Source of the DNA: Mycolicibacterium fallax
GTDB lineage: Bacteria > Actinomycetota > Actinomycetes > Mycobacteriales > Mycobacteriaceae
Assembly (NCBI RefSeq): GCF_010726955.1
Contig: NZ_AP022603.1
Location: forward strand, 434,001-498,000
DNA length: 64,000 bases
Direction of reading: 5' to 3'
A program made the translations under genes and the position numbers. The notes under the pieces were generated by a model, which was not told the DNA's origin, made no database searches, and worked only from the letters and a program-made list of their open reading frames with translations. Below, in pieces: positions 44,668 to 53,610 of the stretch. Position 1 is the stretch's first letter, and every line of letters begins with the position of its first letter.

Positions 44668-44907
44668 ATGGCTACCCAGACAATCGAACGGCCCGACACC
44701 GACGAACGCGTCGACGACGGCACCGACGACGACACTCCGAAGTTCTTCCACTACGTGAAGAAGGAAAAGATCGCCGAGAGCGCGGTGATGGGCACCCACG
44801 TGGTGGCGCTGTGCGGCGAGGTGTTCCCGGTGACCCGGTCACCCAAGCCGGGCTCCCCGGTGTGCGCCGACTGCAAGCGGATCTACCAGCAGCTCAAGAA
44901 GGGCTGA
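44668..44907 (+). CDS. DUF3039 small cysteine-containing protein (Rv2708c-like)
   Basis: A 79-residue protein. An acidic N terminus is followed by FFHYVKKEKIAESAVMGTHVVALCGEVFPVTRSPKPGSPVCADCKRIYQQL. The ALCGEV cysteine with the later C-x-x-C suggests a small zinc-binding unit. Function unknown. Its last 14 bases overlap the end of the opposing YihY gene. Confidence 0.82.
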   Translation: MATQTIERPDTDERVDDGTDDDTPKFFHYVKKEKIAESAVMGTHVVALCGEVFPVTRSPKPGSPVCADCKRIYQQLKKG

Positions 44908-45850
44908 CCTCGCCGCCGGCCGGGTCGGTCCCGCCGTTGCGCCGGTAGACCAGCCAGCCGCGCACCCGGTCGGCGTGGGTGGCCGCGGCCGGCCATTCCT
45001 CCTGGATCGCGTTGTTGAGTTCGGCGCCCAGCATGATCGCCAGGCCGAGGAAGAACGCGAACAGCAGGAACGCGATCGGGGTGGCCAGTGCGCCGTAGGT
45101 GTAGCCGGTGCGGGTGATGAAGTTGAGGTAGACGCGCAGTCCGAGGGTGGCCACCACGAACACCGCGGTGGCCAGCACGGCACCGCCGATCAGCCGGTGC
45201 GTCGGCAGCGGTACCGGCAGCGACACCCGGTACAGCGCGGTCACTCCCACCAGCAGCGCCGCCAGCATCAACGGGTAGTAGCCGTACCGCAGCACGTGCT
45301 CCCAGCTCTCCGGCAGGTGCTCGCTGATCGCCCGCGGACCCAGTGCCACGATCGGCAGCGTGACGATCGCGGCGAGCAGCATCGCCACGTACAGGCCCAG
45401 CGCGAAGAACCGTTGCCGCACCGGATGGCGCAGCGGCGTCTGGCCGTGCGCCTCCACCACCGAGTCGACGAACGCCGAGATGGCCGACGACCCGGCCCAC
45501 AGCGAGATGACGAAGCCCAGCGACACCACCTCGCCGCGCGCCGACGCGACGATGTCGCGGACCGTCGGCTCGATGATCTCGGTGACGACGTTCTGCGAGA
45601 AGAACCGCGCCGACATGCTGATCAGCTGATCCTGGATCGCGGGCAGGGTGTCGGGCCCGAACAGCGGCGCGACGTAGGCCAGCGAGCCCAGCAGGCCCAG
45701 CAGCAGCGGCGGCAGCGACAGCACCGACCAGAAGCCGGCTTGGGCGGACTCGGCGAAGATCGAGTCGTCCCACGCCTTGGCCAGCGTGCGTTTGGTCAGG
45801 TGCCAGATGTGGTGGCGCGACGGCCGAGCGGGCAGGGGCGGTGACGTCAT
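44894..45850 (-). CDS. YihY/virulence factor BrkB family membrane protein (Rv2707-like)
   Basis: A 318-residue inner-membrane protein with about six helices. The family signatures are AQAGFWSVLSLPPLLLGLLGSLAYV, VVSLGFVISLWAGSSAISAFVDSVVEAHG, YRVSLPVPLPTHRLIGGA and the late GALATPIAFLLFAFFLGLAIMLGAELNNAIQEE. Cytoplasmic ends are charged. No activity is established for this family in mycobacteria. Confidence 0.88.
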   Translation of the reverse strand: MTSPPLPARPSRHHIWHLTKRTLAKAWDDSIFAESAQAGFWSVLSLPPLLLGLLGSLAYVAPLFGPDTLPAIQDQLISMSARFFSQNVVTEIIEPTVRDIVASARGEVVSLGFVISLWAGSSAISAFVDSVVEAHGQTPLRHPVRQRFFALGLYVAMLLAAIVTLPIVALGPRAISEHLPESWEHVLRYGYYPLMLAALLVGVTALYRVSLPVPLPTHRLIGGAVLATAVFVVATLGLRVYLNFITRTGYTYGALATPIAFLLFAFFLGLAIMLGAELNNAIQEEWPAAATHADRVRGWLVYRRNGGTDPAGGEVSPS

Positions 45851-45917
45851 GGCCCCTTCAGCATTCCCGATCCCGGCCGAACGCGCGCGACGGCCCCCGG
45901 TGTCGCGGTGCCGGCGA

Positions 45918-46109
45918 TTACAGGTCGACCGAACTGACCTGGAGAACCGCCGCGGCCGCGATCAGCTTGGCCTCGTGCTCGTTGGCGTGATGCTGGCAGA
46001 ACAGCAACTCGGCGCCCGACGGGAGGGTGGCGCGAACCCGGGCGGCGGCGCCGCAGCGGTCGCAGCGGTCAGCCCGGGTCAGTTCGGGGCTGGTCAGCGT
46101 TGCGGTCAC
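45918..46109 (-). CDS. Small zinc-ribbon-like protein (DUF7455 type)
   Basis: A 63-residue protein. DRCDRCGAAARVRATLPSG is followed by LLFCQHHANEHEAKL: a C-x-x-C plus C-x-H-H arrangement that could hold one zinc. Such small proteins lie beside sigA in many actinobacteria. It sits between the YihY gene and sigA on the same strand. A GGAGGAGCC precedes the ATG at 46109. Function unknown. Confidence 0.78.
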   Translation of the reverse strand: MTATLTSPELTRADRCDRCGAAARVRATLPSGAELLFCQHHANEHEAKLIAAAAVLQVSSVDL

Positions 46110-46236
46110 GGCTCCTCCAGTTCCTCGATGTCAGGTGATCTCTACTGTGTCAGACGTTTGGCGTTCCGTGCTTGTTCCCCACCCGTTACCGGTGTGTCTG
46201 GATTCACCCCGAAACCGTTACCGGCGGGCGTGTTGC

Positions 46237-47673
46237 CTAGTCCAGGTAGTCGCGCAGGACCTGGGAGCGGCTCGGATGGCGCAGCTTGCTCATCGTCTTG
46301 GATTCGATCTGCCGGATTCGTTCCCGGGTCACGCCGTAGACCTGGCCGATCTCGTCGAGGGTGCGGGGCTGGCCGTCGGTCAGGCCGAACCGCAGTCGCA
46401 CCACGCCGGCCTCCCGCTCGGACAGCGTCTCCAGCACCGACTGCAGCTGATCCTGCAGCAGGGTGAAGGACACCGCGTCGACGGCCACCACGGCCTCGGA
46501 GTCCTCGATGAAGTCGCCGAGCTGGGAGTCGCCCTCGTCGCCGATGGTCTGGTCCAGCGAGATCGGCTCACGCGCGTACTGCTGGATCTCCAGCACCTTC
46601 TCCGGCGTGATGTCCATTTCCTTGGCGAGCTCTTCGGGCGTGGGCTCGCGGCCCAGGTCCTGCAGCAGCTCACGCTGGATACGGCCGAGCTTGTTGATCA
46701 CCTCGACCATGTGCACCGGGATACGGATGGTGCGCGCCTGGTCGGCCATCGCGCGGGTGATGGCCTGGCGGATCCACCAGGTGGCGTAGGTGGAGAACTT
46801 GTAGCCCTTGGTGTAGTCGAACTTCTCCACCGCGCGGATCAGGCCCAGGTTGCCCTCCTGGATCAGGTCCAGGAACGCCATGCCGCGGCCGGTGTAGCGC
46901 TTGGCCAGCGACACCACCAGGCGCAGGTTGGCCTCCAGCAGGTGGTTCTTGGCCCGGTCGCCGTCGCGGCAGATCCACATCATGTCGCGGCGCTGAGCGG
47001 CCGGCAGCTTCTCGCCCTTCTCGGCCAGCTCGCCGACCAGCTGGGTGGCGTACAGGCCGGCCTCGATGCGCTTGGCGAGCTCGACCTCTTCCTCGGCGTT
47101 GAGCAGCGCGACCTTGCCGATCTGCTTGAGGTAGGCGCGCACCGAGTCCGCGGACGCGGTGAGCTCGGCGTCCTTGCGGGCCTGCCGCAGCGCCTCGGAT
47201 TCCTCTTCGTCCCAGACGAAGTCGCCGGAGGCCTTGTCCTTCTCGGACGGCTCGGCGGTGTCGTCGTCCTCCTCGTCGGTGGCCGCGGCGGGGGTGACCG
47301 CGCCGGAGGTGGGTGCCTCGGCCTCCCCGTCGGTGGCCAGGTCCTCGTCGTCGAGCGCGATGTCGGCGTCGTCCTCCAGCTCGCCGGGCTCGGTCTCGAC
47401 CTCGTCCTCGATGCCGGGATCACCGTCGGCGGCGGCGGTGGCCTTCTTGGCGCGGGTCCGGGCCGGGCCGGCGGCCTTCTTGGCCGGCGCCTTGGCGGCG
47501 GCCTTGGTGGCGCGCTTGGCCGGAGCCTTCTTCGCCGGGGCCTTGGCCGCGGCCTTCGCCGGCGCCTTCTTCGCGGCGCGCTTGGCGGGCGCCTTCTTGG
47601 TGGGGGTGGCTGCGGCTTCGGCGCCCTCGGTCACTGCGTCGACGGTTGCCGGGCTTGCTTTCGTGGCTGCCAC
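46237..47673 (-). CDS. sigA: SigA, principal RNA polymerase sigma factor
   Basis: A 478-residue primary sigma factor. Residues 1-150 are a low-complexity extension: first a Lys/Ala/Pro region with [15 protein letters not shown] repeats, then a long acidic run. The core starts at [38 protein letters not shown]; region 2 ([45 protein letters not shown]) and region 4 ([33 protein letters not shown]) are complete. GTG 47673 gives VAATKAS, like M. tuberculosis MAATKAS; another GTG lies two codons earlier. GAAAGGG is upstream. Confidence 0.96.
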   Translation of the reverse strand: MAATKASPATVDAVTEGAEAAATPTKKAPAKRAAKKAPAKAAAKAPAKKAPAKRATKAAAKAPAKKAAGPARTRAKKATAAADGDPGIEDEVETEPGELEDDADIALDDEDLATDGEAEAPTSGAVTPAAATDEEDDDTAEPSEKDKASGDFVWDEEESEALRQARKDAELTASADSVRAYLKQIGKVALLNAEEEVELAKRIEAGLYATQLVGELAEKGEKLPAAQRRDMMWICRDGDRAKNHLLEANLRLVVSLAKRYTGRGMAFLDLIQEGNLGLIRAVEKFDYTKGYKFSTYATWWIRQAITRAMADQARTIRIPVHMVEVINKLGRIQRELLQDLGREPTPEELAKEMDITPEKVLEIQQYAREPISLDQTIGDEGDSQLGDFIEDSEAVVAVDAVSFTLLQDQLQSVLETLSEREAGVVRLRFGLTDGQPRTLDEIGQVYGVTRERIRQIESKTMSKLRHPSRSQVLRDYLD

Positions 47674-47722
47674 GTACACCCTTTCGGTCTTGCGGGAATT
47701 CGGTGCGCGGGCGAACGTCAAG

Positions 47723-47765
47723 TGGCCAGTTCCTGGCTGCCCGGACCCTGGCCAGATCCTGGCCG
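47723..47765 (-). repeat. Imperfect direct repeat in the sigA leader
   Basis: Two 17-base copies (47723-47739 and 47749-47765) differ at two positions and share TGGCCAG-x-TCCTGGC. They lie between the putative sigA -10 and the start codon. Confidence 0.6.
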
Positions 47766-47773
47766 CACCGACC

Positions 47774-47779
47774 ATTGTA
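47774..47779 (-). promoter_or_regulatory. Possible sigA promoter -10 TACAAT
   Basis: On the minus strand TACAAT stands about 100 bases before the sigA start. No clear -35 is visible 17-19 bases upstream. Confidence 0.35.
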
Positions 47780-47785
47780 ACTACC

Positions 47786-47801
47786 CGGCGCGGCTGCGCC
47801 G
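47786..47801 (-). terminator. Weak hairpin after ppgK
   Basis: CGGCGC-GGCT-GCGCCG is a 6-base GC stem located 15 bases after the ppgK stop and just before the putative sigA -10. No U-tract follows. Confidence 0.4.
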
Positions 47802-47815
47802 ACCCGAGCGGAGAA

Positions 47816-48583
47816 TCAGTGCATACCCTCGCCGTGCGCGGCCATCGCCGCGCCGACGATGCCCGCGGTGTTCTGCAGCGCCGCGGCCACCACCGGAGTG
47901 CGGTTTTCCAGCAGCGGCACCCACTTGTCGGCCTTACGGCTGATGCCGCCGCCGACGATGATCAGGTCCGGCCAGATGGCGTTCTCCACCGCGACCAGGA
48001 CCTTGGTGACCTCCTTGGTCCAGCGCTTCCAGCTCCACTCCTTGCGTTCACGCACCGACGCCGCGGCGCGGTGTTCGGCCTCGCGCCCGTCGACCTCCAG
48101 GTGACCGAACTCGGTGTTGGGCAGCAGCACCCCGTTGTGCACGACGGCCGATCCGATGCCGGTGCCGAAGGTGAGCAGCACCACCACCCCGCGCTGGTCC
48201 ACGCCGGCGCCGAAGCGGTGCTCGGCCAGCCCGGCCGCGTCGGCGTCGTTGAGCACCGTGACCGGCCGGCCGCCGAGCGCCGCCGAGTAGGTCTCGGTGG
48301 CGTCGACGCCGATCCAGGCCCGGTTGACGTTCGCGGCGGTGCGCACCACGCCGTCGACGATGACGCCCGGGTAGGTGACGCCCAGCGGACCGTCCCAGCC
48401 GAAGTGCGCGACCACCTCGGCCACCGTCGCGGAGACCGCCTCCGGGGTGGCCGGCTGCGGGGTGGCCAGCTTGAACCGCTCACCCACCAGGGCCCCGGTG
48501 TCCAGGTCGACGATGCCGCCCTTGACGCCGGATCCGCCGACATCGATGCCGAGCGAAAAATTCCGGGCGGCCGGTGAGGTCAT
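47816..48583 (-). CDS. ppgK: PpgK, polyphosphate glucokinase
   Basis: A 255-residue ROK-family kinase phosphorylating glucose with polyphosphate or ATP. It has [17 protein letters not shown] at the phosphate-binding start, [27 protein letters not shown] with the catalytic aspartate, [16 protein letters not shown] and [15 protein letters not shown] [13 protein letters not shown]. It lacks the cysteine-rich ROK zinc motif, as other PpgK proteins do. AGGAGCACCC lies before ATG 48583. Divergent from suhB with 52 bases between. Confidence 0.95.
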   Translation of the reverse strand: MTSPAARNFSLGIDVGGSGVKGGIVDLDTGALVGERFKLATPQPATPEAVSATVAEVVAHFGWDGPLGVTYPGVIVDGVVRTAANVNRAWIGVDATETYSAALGGRPVTVLNDADAAGLAEHRFGAGVDQRGVVVLLTFGTGIGSAVVHNGVLLPNTEFGHLEVDGREAEHRAAASVRERKEWSWKRWTKEVTKVLVAVENAIWPDLIIVGGGISRKADKWVPLLENRTPVVAAALQNTAGIVGAAMAAHGEGMH

Positions 48584-48635
48584 GGGTGCTCCTGAGGTCG
48601 GGTACTTCCACCCTAAATGGTGTTTGGATGACGGG

Positions 48636-49487
48636 GTGGACGCGTTACGCGAAGTGGCCGAGGCAGTGGCCACCGAGGCTGCCGAGTTCGTCGCGCTGCG
48701 CCGGCGGGAGGTGTTCGACGGGGCCGGTCCGGCGGCCGACGGGGATGCGGTGCGGGCCAAGAGCACCCCGACCGATCCGGTGACCGTCGTCGACACCGAA
48801 ACCGAGGCGCTGCTGCGCCGCCGGCTCGCCGAGTTGCGGCCCGGCGACGCGCTGCTCGGCGAGGAGGGCGGTGCCACCGCTGCCGCCGAGGCCGGCCCGG
48901 ACACGGTCACCTGGGTGCTCGACCCGATCGACGGGACGGTGAACTTCGTCTACGGCATCCCGGCCTACGCGGTGTCGGTGGCGGCCCAGATCGGCGGCGT
49001 GTCGGTGGCCGGTGCGGTCGCCGACGTGGCCGGCGGCGCGCTGTACTCGGCGGCCCGCGGCGCCGGTGCGCACCTGCGTGACGCACACGGCCGCAGGCGG
49101 TTGCGCTGCCGCGGGCCCGAGCAGTCCGGGCAGCTGGCGCTGGCGCTGGTGGGCACCGGGTTCGGCTACGCGCCCGAGCGCCGCGCCGCCCAGGCCGGGT
49201 TGCTGGCCGGGCTGCTGCCGCAGGTCCGCGACATCCGCCGGATCGGCTCGGCGGCGCTGGATCTGTGTCAGCTGGCCGCCGGGCGGCTGGACGCCTATTA
49301 CGAGCACGGGCTCAACGTCTGGGATTGGGCGGCCGGCGCGCTGATCGCCGCGGAGGCCGGTGCCCGGGTCTGGCTGGCGCCGCCGGAGCAGGGCGGCGCG
49401 GGGCTGACCGCGGCCGCGGCCCCCGGGGTCGCCGACGAGTTCTGGACCGCCCTCGGCGCTCTGGGCGCCCACCCGCCGCTGCGCTGA
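48636..49487 (+). CDS. suhB: SuhB-type inositol monophosphatase
   Basis: A 283-residue Mg-dependent phosphatase of the inositol-monophosphatase family; in mycobacteria such enzymes supply inositol for phosphatidylinositol and lipoglycans. Metal-binding motifs are visible: LLGEEGG at 73-79, [14 protein letters not shown] from 94 and [15 protein letters not shown] near the C terminus. GTG 48636 is the best start; an in-frame TTG at 48624 is possible. The extra loop [12 protein letters not shown] is typical of the actinobacterial branch. Confidence 0.92.
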   Translation: MDALREVAEAVATEAAEFVALRRREVFDGAGPAADGDAVRAKSTPTDPVTVVDTETEALLRRRLAELRPGDALLGEEGGATAAAEAGPDTVTWVLDPIDGTVNFVYGIPAYAVSVAAQIGGVSVAGAVADVAGGALYSAARGAGAHLRDAHGRRRLRCRGPEQSGQLALALVGTGFGYAPERRAAQAGLLAGLLPQVRDIRRIGSAALDLCQLAAGRLDAYYEHGLNVWDWAAGALIAAEAGARVWLAPPEQGGAGLTAAAAPGVADEFWTALGALGAHPPLR

Positions 49488-49504
49488 GCCCGGCGGTCCG
49501 CAGA

Positions 49505-50155
49505 TCAGCAGGCGGTGGCGTGGATCTTCGTGATCAGCGCCGAATCGGCCGGCTCGGTGGCGTCGGGACGCAGCCCGGCCAGCACCGCCTCGATGTCGTC
49601 GTTGTGTGCGGGGCCGGAGAACTCCGTCCCGATGGCCAGGTCCACGCTGTCGTCGGTGCGCCCGTCGCGGTACAGCTCGGCGCACGGCGCCACCAGCCAC
49701 GCGGTGGCGGCCGCGGCCTCGCCGGCCTGGCCGAAGCGGATCTGGCCGTGGCAGCTGAGCCGGGTGCCGGTGTAGACCGGGTCGTTGGCGGCGGTCGGCT
49801 GCGCAAAGCCCATATCGCGCAGCGTCCCGGACACCTCGGCGGCCTGACCGCCCTGGCCGCTGGCGTTGAGCACCCGCAGCCGGGTGTCGGCCAGCTTGGC
49901 CGGTGCGACGCCGGCCAGTGCCGACGGGCTCAGCAACTCGCCCAGCGCCGGGGTGTCCGGTGCGGCGGCCTCCGGCGGCGGATTGCAGGCGGCGGCCTGC
50001 TGCAGATCGGCGGGCCGGTTCAGCGCGACCACCCAGACCACCGCGGTGATCAGTGCCAGCACCCCGGCGGCGACGAGCCCCGGCACGATGTTGCGCCGGC
50101 GGAACGGCAATCCGCGCCGGTCGAACGCGGTTCCCTCGGTGATTTGTGCGACCAC
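49505..50155 (-). CDS. cei: Cei, cell-envelope integrity protein (LytR_C domain)
   Basis: A 216-residue envelope protein needed for virulence and envelope integrity in M. tuberculosis (Rv2700). VVAQITEGTAFDRRGLPFRRRN is the cytoplasmic start, followed by one membrane helix (IVPGLVAAGVLALITAVVWVVAL). The extracellular LytR_C domain contains LRVLNASGQGGQAAEVSGTLRDMGF, and cysteines (AACN, LSCHG, APCAE, terminal TAC) are spaced for two disulfides. GTG 50155 gives the same N terminus as Cei; an upstream start at 50257 is unlikely. Confidence 0.92.
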   Translation of the reverse strand: MVAQITEGTAFDRRGLPFRRRNIVPGLVAAGVLALITAVVWVVALNRPADLQQAAACNPPPEAAAPDTPALGELLSPSALAGVAPAKLADTRLRVLNASGQGGQAAEVSGTLRDMGFAQPTAANDPVYTGTRLSCHGQIRFGQAGEAAAATAWLVAPCAELYRDGRTDDSVDLAIGTEFSGPAHNDDIEAVLAGLRPDATEPADSALITKIHATAC

Positions 50156-50318
50156 AGACAGCACTCTAGGCGTCTGGGACCGACCGTCCGGACCCGGCTT
50201 CGGGGGCGGTGTGATGAAAATCACAGCGGGATCGGCTGCGATCGGGGCACGAATCATTTGGCGCAGGCGTTCGGCACTGGTACAAAGCTCACCGCAGAGA
50301 AGAACCGAGGGGATGGCG

Positions 50319-50621
50319 ATGGCTACCGACTACGACGCACCGCGGCGGTCCGAGACCGATGAAGTTTCCGAGGACTCCTTGGAGGAGCTGAAGGCCCGGC
50401 GCAACGAGGCCCAGTCCGCCGCCGTCGACGTCGATGAGACCGACACCGCGGAGAATTTCGAGCTGCCCGGCGCGGACCTGTCCGGGGAAGAGCTGTCGGT
50501 GCGGGTGGTGCCCAAGCAGGCCGACGAGTTCACCTGCGCCAGCTGCTTCCTGGTCCATCACCGCAGTCGGCTGGCCAGCGAGAAGAACGGCGTGATGCTC
50601 TGCACGGATTGCGCGGGCTGA
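50319..50621 (+). CDS. DUF4193 protein (Rv2699c-like)
   Basis: A 100-residue acidic protein, the same length as Rv2699c. It begins MATDYDAPRRSETDEVSEDSLEELKARR and ends with a zinc-ribbon-like FTCASCFLVHHRSRLASEKNGVMLCTDCAG. In-frame ATGs are at 50313 and 50319; the GAGGGG ending at 50312 is well spaced only for 50319. Function unknown; it is essential-looking by its strict conservation in actinobacteria, which I infer from synteny. It ends 3 bases before the opposing DUF3093 gene. Confidence 0.88.
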   Translation: MATDYDAPRRSETDEVSEDSLEELKARRNEAQSAAVDVDETDTAENFELPGADLSGEELSVRVVPKQADEFTCASCFLVHHRSRLASEKNGVMLCTDCAG

Positions 50622-50624
50622 GGC

Positions 50625-51113
50625 TCAGGCCGGCGCCTCGTCGCGCAGCGCGGCCAGCATCCGGTCCGGGTGCCGGGTACTGATCAACCAGTACGGCGTC
50701 GGATCGTCGGGATCATCGAGGACCAGCAGCGTCATCGGGCCGATCCAGCCGCGGTGGTGGACGAACGCCGCCGGATCCAGCTGGCGGCCAAGCGCGGCGG
50801 TCTTCGCCGAGGTCGGCACGACGGCGCTGCGCTCGATCACCGTGTTCGGCAGGTGCGCGTCGTCCACCCACAGCTCGATCACCCCGTCGGTGCTGACCAC
50901 CGACACCACGTGCCGACCCAGCCACAGCAGCGTCACGACGGCGGCCGGCACCAGGATGGCGAAGCCGACCCAGTCCGGCGCGTTGTGCAGCGCGCGATTG
51001 ACGGTGATCGCCATCGCGGCCGCCAGCGCCATCCCGGGCAGCCACCACCACAGCGGCACCCACTGGCGTTCCCGATAACGAACCGTCGGCGTGGTGATGA
51101 GCGAATCTGGCAC
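50625..51113 (-). CDS. DUF3093 membrane protein (Rv2698-like)
   Basis: A 162-residue protein with two membrane segments ([39 protein letters not shown]) and a C-terminal soluble part with the conserved [36 protein letters not shown]. Function unknown. GTG 51113 is used because TACCCT lies 7 bases before it; longer forms would extend over the dut promoter and start. It is divergent from dut with only 25 bases between start codons. Confidence 0.83.
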   Translation of the reverse strand: MPDSLITTPTVRYRERQWVPLWWWLPGMALAAAMAITVNRALHNAPDWVGFAILVPAAVVTLLWLGRHVVSVVSTDGVIELWVDDAHLPNTVIERSAVVPTSAKTAALGRQLDPAAFVHHRGWIGPMTLLVLDDPDDPTPYWLISTRHPDRMLAALRDEAPA

Positions 51114-51120
51114 GCCGCCA

Positions 51121-51130
51121 AGGGTAGTCT
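51121..51130. promoter_or_regulatory. Overlapping divergent leaderless -10 boxes of DUF3093 and dut
   Basis: AGGGTAGTCT holds TACCCT on the minus strand (51126-51121), 7 bases before the DUF3093 GTG, and TAGTCT on the plus strand (51125-51130), 8 bases before the dut GTG. The two hexamers share the TA at 51125-51126. Confidence 0.55.
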
Positions 51131-51138
51131 GTGCCCTC

Positions 51139-51603
51139 GTGTCGACACCTTTGGCCGTTGTCCGCCTGGACCCCGAGCTGCCGCTGCCCACCCGGGCGCA
51201 CGCCGGTGACGCCGGGGTCGACCTCTACGCCGCCGTCGATGTCGAACTGGCTCCCGGGCAGCGGGCCCTGGTCGGCACCGGGATCGCGGTGGCCATCCCG
51301 GTCGGGATGGTCGGGCTGGTGCATCCCCGGTCGGGGCTGGCCTTCAAGACCGGGCTTTCCATCGTGAACACGCCCGGCACCATCGACGCCGGCTACCGCG
51401 GCGAGATCAAGGTGTGCCTGATCAATCTGGACACCGCCGAACCGATCCGGATCCGCCGCGGCGACCGGATCGCCCAACTCATCGTGCAGCGCGTCGAGCT
51501 TCCCGACCTTGTCGAGGTCGCCTCGTTCGAGGACGCTGGACTGATGGACACCACCCGCGGCGCCGGGGGCCACGGGTCCTCCGGCGGACATTCGAGCCTG
51601 TAG
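51139..51603 (+). CDS. dut: Dut, dUTP diphosphatase
   Basis: A 154-residue trimeric dUTPase, the same length as in M. tuberculosis; it hydrolyses dUTP to dUMP and keeps uracil out of DNA. Motifs are visible in order: [43 protein letters not shown] and [14 protein letters not shown], and the C-terminal ATP-loop-like arm [13 protein letters not shown] 51139 is leaderless. The TAG stop is the first three bases of a 17-base triplicate repeat leading into the next gene. Confidence 0.97.
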   Translation: MSTPLAVVRLDPELPLPTRAHAGDAGVDLYAAVDVELAPGQRALVGTGIAVAIPVGMVGLVHPRSGLAFKTGLSIVNTPGTIDAGYRGEIKVCLINLDTAEPIRIRRGDRIAQLIVQRVELPDLVEVASFEDAGLMDTTRGAGGHGSSGGHSSL

Positions 51604-51651
51604 GGACTGAAAATGGCTAGGGACTGAAAATGGCTAGGGACTGAAAATGGC
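51601..51651 (+). repeat. Three perfect tandem copies of a 17-base translation-start unit
   Basis: TAGGGACTGAAAATGGC occurs at 51601-51617, 51618-51634 and 51635-51651. Each copy contains an AGGGA ribosome-binding-like element and an ATG. Copies 1 and 2 open four-codon minigenes (Met-Ala-Arg-Asp-stop; ATG at 51613 and 51630). Copy 3 starts the DUF3710 gene at 51647. Copy 1 begins with the dut stop codon. Confidence 0.95.
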
Positions 51652-52435
51652 ACTGCGCAAACGCAAGGGCGACGGAACCGACGGCACCGCGGTGCCCGCC
51701 GAGCAGCCCGACACCGACACCGACACCGACACCGAACTGGACGAGGTGTCCGCGGCGGACGAGGACGGCCCGTTCGACGTCGAGGACTTCGACGACGCCG
51801 AAACCGCCGCGCAGGGCCGCCTCGATCTGGGCTCGGTGCTGATCCCGATGCCGGAGAACGGGCAGGTCCAGGTCGAGCTGAACCCGTCCGGGGTGCCCAG
51901 CGCGATCTGGGTGGTGACGCCCAACGGCCGCTTCACCGTCGCCGCCTACGCGGCGCCCAAGAGCCCGGGCCTGTGGCGCGAGGTCGCCGCCGAACTGGCC
52001 GATTCGCTGCGCGCCGACGGCGCCCAGGTCAGCATTCAGTCCGGGCCGTGGGGCCGCGAGGTGCTGGGCACCGCCGCCGGCGTGGTCCGGTTCATCGGCG
52101 TGGACGGCTACCGCTGGATGATCCGCTGCGTGGTCAACGGTGCGCCGGAGACCGTCGAGGCGCTCGCCGCCGAGGCCCGCCGGGCGCTGGTCGACACCGT
52201 GGTGCGCCGCGGTGATCAGCCGATGCCGGTGCGCACCCCGCTGCCGGTCGAGCTGCCCGAGCCGATGGCCGCCCAGCTGCGGGCGGCCGCCGCTCAGGCC
52301 GCCGCGGCCCAGGCCGAGGCCGCCGGGGCCCAGGGCCTGCCGCCGGAGCCCGGTCCCGAGCAGCAGGCGCCGGTGGCCCGGCGCAGCGTCCAGGGCTCGG
52401 CGATGCAGCAGCTGAACACCATCACCGGCGGCTAA
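51647..52435 (+). CDS. DUF3710 protein (Rv2696c-like)
   Basis: A 262-residue protein of unknown function. An acidic N terminus contains a TDTDTDTEL run. The conserved domain spans about 45-200 (GPFDVEDFDDAETAAQGRLDLGSVLIPMPENGQVQVELNP; GPWGREVLGTAAGVVRFIGVDGYRWMIRCVVNG). A long alanine/glutamine helix and a disordered tail follow. It uses the third ATG of the 17-base repeat. The stop shares CTAA with the opposing hydrolase gene. Confidence 0.87.
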   Translation: MALRKRKGDGTDGTAVPAEQPDTDTDTDTELDEVSAADEDGPFDVEDFDDAETAAQGRLDLGSVLIPMPENGQVQVELNPSGVPSAIWVVTPNGRFTVAAYAAPKSPGLWREVAAELADSLRADGAQVSIQSGPWGREVLGTAAGVVRFIGVDGYRWMIRCVVNGAPETVEALAAEARRALVDTVVRRGDQPMPVRTPLPVELPEPMAAQLRAAAAQAAAAQAEAAGAQGLPPEPGPEQQAPVARRSVQGSAMQQLNTITGG

Positions 52436-53133
52436 GGCACCGCCGCCAGGGCCGCCACCGCGGCCGCCCCCAGCGCCGACGGGTCGGCACCGAAGTCGGC
52501 CAGCGCGACCGTGCGCAGCGCCGCGCGCGGCGCGGTGGTCGCCCACTCGGTGGCCACCGCCACCGGATGCACCGGATCGTCGGGGGAGCCCGCCACCCCC
52601 ATCGGGACCGTCAGCGCGGCCAGTTGCGCGGCCGTCGGCGCGACGTAGCCGGCCGCGGCCTCCATCGCGTCGGGCAACTGCGGCCACTGCCGGGTCCAGG
52701 ACCGGGTCAGCTCGTCGGCCAGCCAGGCCGGGCTGGACGCCCGCATCCGGGCGACGGTGTCGGTCAGCCCGTCGCGGCGCAGTTCGGCGGCGCTGGCCCG
52801 GGCGGCCAGCGCGGCGGGCGCGGTGTCCGGGGCACCGGTCCAGGCCGGCAGCGCCGCCAGCACCGCCACGGTGTCTTGTGGGTGGGCGATGGCCCACGCC
52901 GCGGCCACCGCCGCGCCGATCGACACCCCACCGACCGCGATCGGCCCGGCCGCGGCGGCCTCCCGCAATGCCGCAAGATAGCCCTCGAGCAGCCGGCCGG
53001 GCTCGGGCCGCGGGGTCACCGGGACCGCGCCCAACCGGTCCAGCGCCGGGCCGAACGCCCGCCGGACGTAGTCGTCGTCGGAACCCGTGCCGGGCAGCAG
53101 GACCGTGGTGATGCCGCGCAGTGTGACCGCCAT
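52432..53133 (-). CDS. Alpha/beta-hydrolase-fold protein (Rv2695-like)
   Basis: A 233-residue protein with an alpha/beta-hydrolase pattern: TTVLLPGTGSDDDYVRRAF at the oxyanion loop, nucleophile serine in VGGVSIGAAVAAAWA, and GVAGSPDDPVHPVAVATEWA with candidate Asp/His residues. Substrate unknown. ATG 53133 is chosen over a start 27 codons upstream because the family begins at this point. Divergent from the OB-fold gene. Confidence 0.82.
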   Translation of the reverse strand: MAVTLRGITTVLLPGTGSDDDYVRRAFGPALDRLGAVPVTPRPEPGRLLEGYLAALREAAAAGPIAVGGVSIGAAVAAAWAIAHPQDTVAVLAALPAWTGAPDTAPAALAARASAAELRRDGLTDTVARMRASSPAWLADELTRSWTRQWPQLPDAMEAAAGYVAPTAAQLAALTVPMGVAGSPDDPVHPVAVATEWATTAPRAALRTVALADFGADPSALGAAAVAALAAVP

Positions 53134-53238
53134 CCCCTGATCGTGCCCGTCGCGTGGTATTTGCGATGCAACAGGGCTACGGTGGCGGGTGGATCGCGTG
53201 GTTGCGCGATGCACAAAGACAGGTTTCAGGAGTGGTCA

Positions 53239-53610
53239 ATGGCTACCGCCGAACGGTTTCTGAGTCGACTCACCCGTCGCCTCACCGAGGACCCGGAGCA
53301 GCGCGACGCCGCCGAGCTGACCGATGAGGCCACCCACACCGGTGCCCAGCGGGCGATCGACTGTCAGCGCGGCCAGGAGGTGACGATGGTCGGCACGCTG
53401 CGCAGCGTGGAGACCAACGGCAAGGCCTGTGCGGCCGGGGTGCGCGCCGAGCTGTTCGACGGCACCGACACCGTCACCCTGGTGTGGCTGGGGCAGCGCC
53501 GCATCCCGGGTATCGAATCGGGCCGCACGCTGCGGGTGCGAGGCCGGGTGGGCGCCCTCGACGGCGGCGGCAAGGCGATCTACAACCCGCATTACGAGAT
53601 CGAGCGGTGA
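53239..53610 (+). CDS. OB-fold nucleic-acid-binding-type protein (Rv2694c-like)
   Basis: A 123-residue protein. The N-terminal helix ERFLSRLTRRLTEDPEQRDAAEL is followed by a five-stranded OB fold (GQEVTMVGTLRSVETNGKACAAGVRAELFDGTDTVTLVWLGQRRIPGIESGRTLRVRGRVG), similar to the RecG wedge-type OB domain. ATG 53239 has AGGAG 7 bases upstream; an earlier ATG at 53209 lacks one. It overlaps the next gene by GTGA. Confidence 0.86.
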   Translation: MATAERFLSRLTRRLTEDPEQRDAAELTDEATHTGAQRAIDCQRGQEVTMVGTLRSVETNGKACAAGVRAELFDGTDTVTLVWLGQRRIPGIESGRTLRVRGRVGALDGGGKAIYNPHYEIER

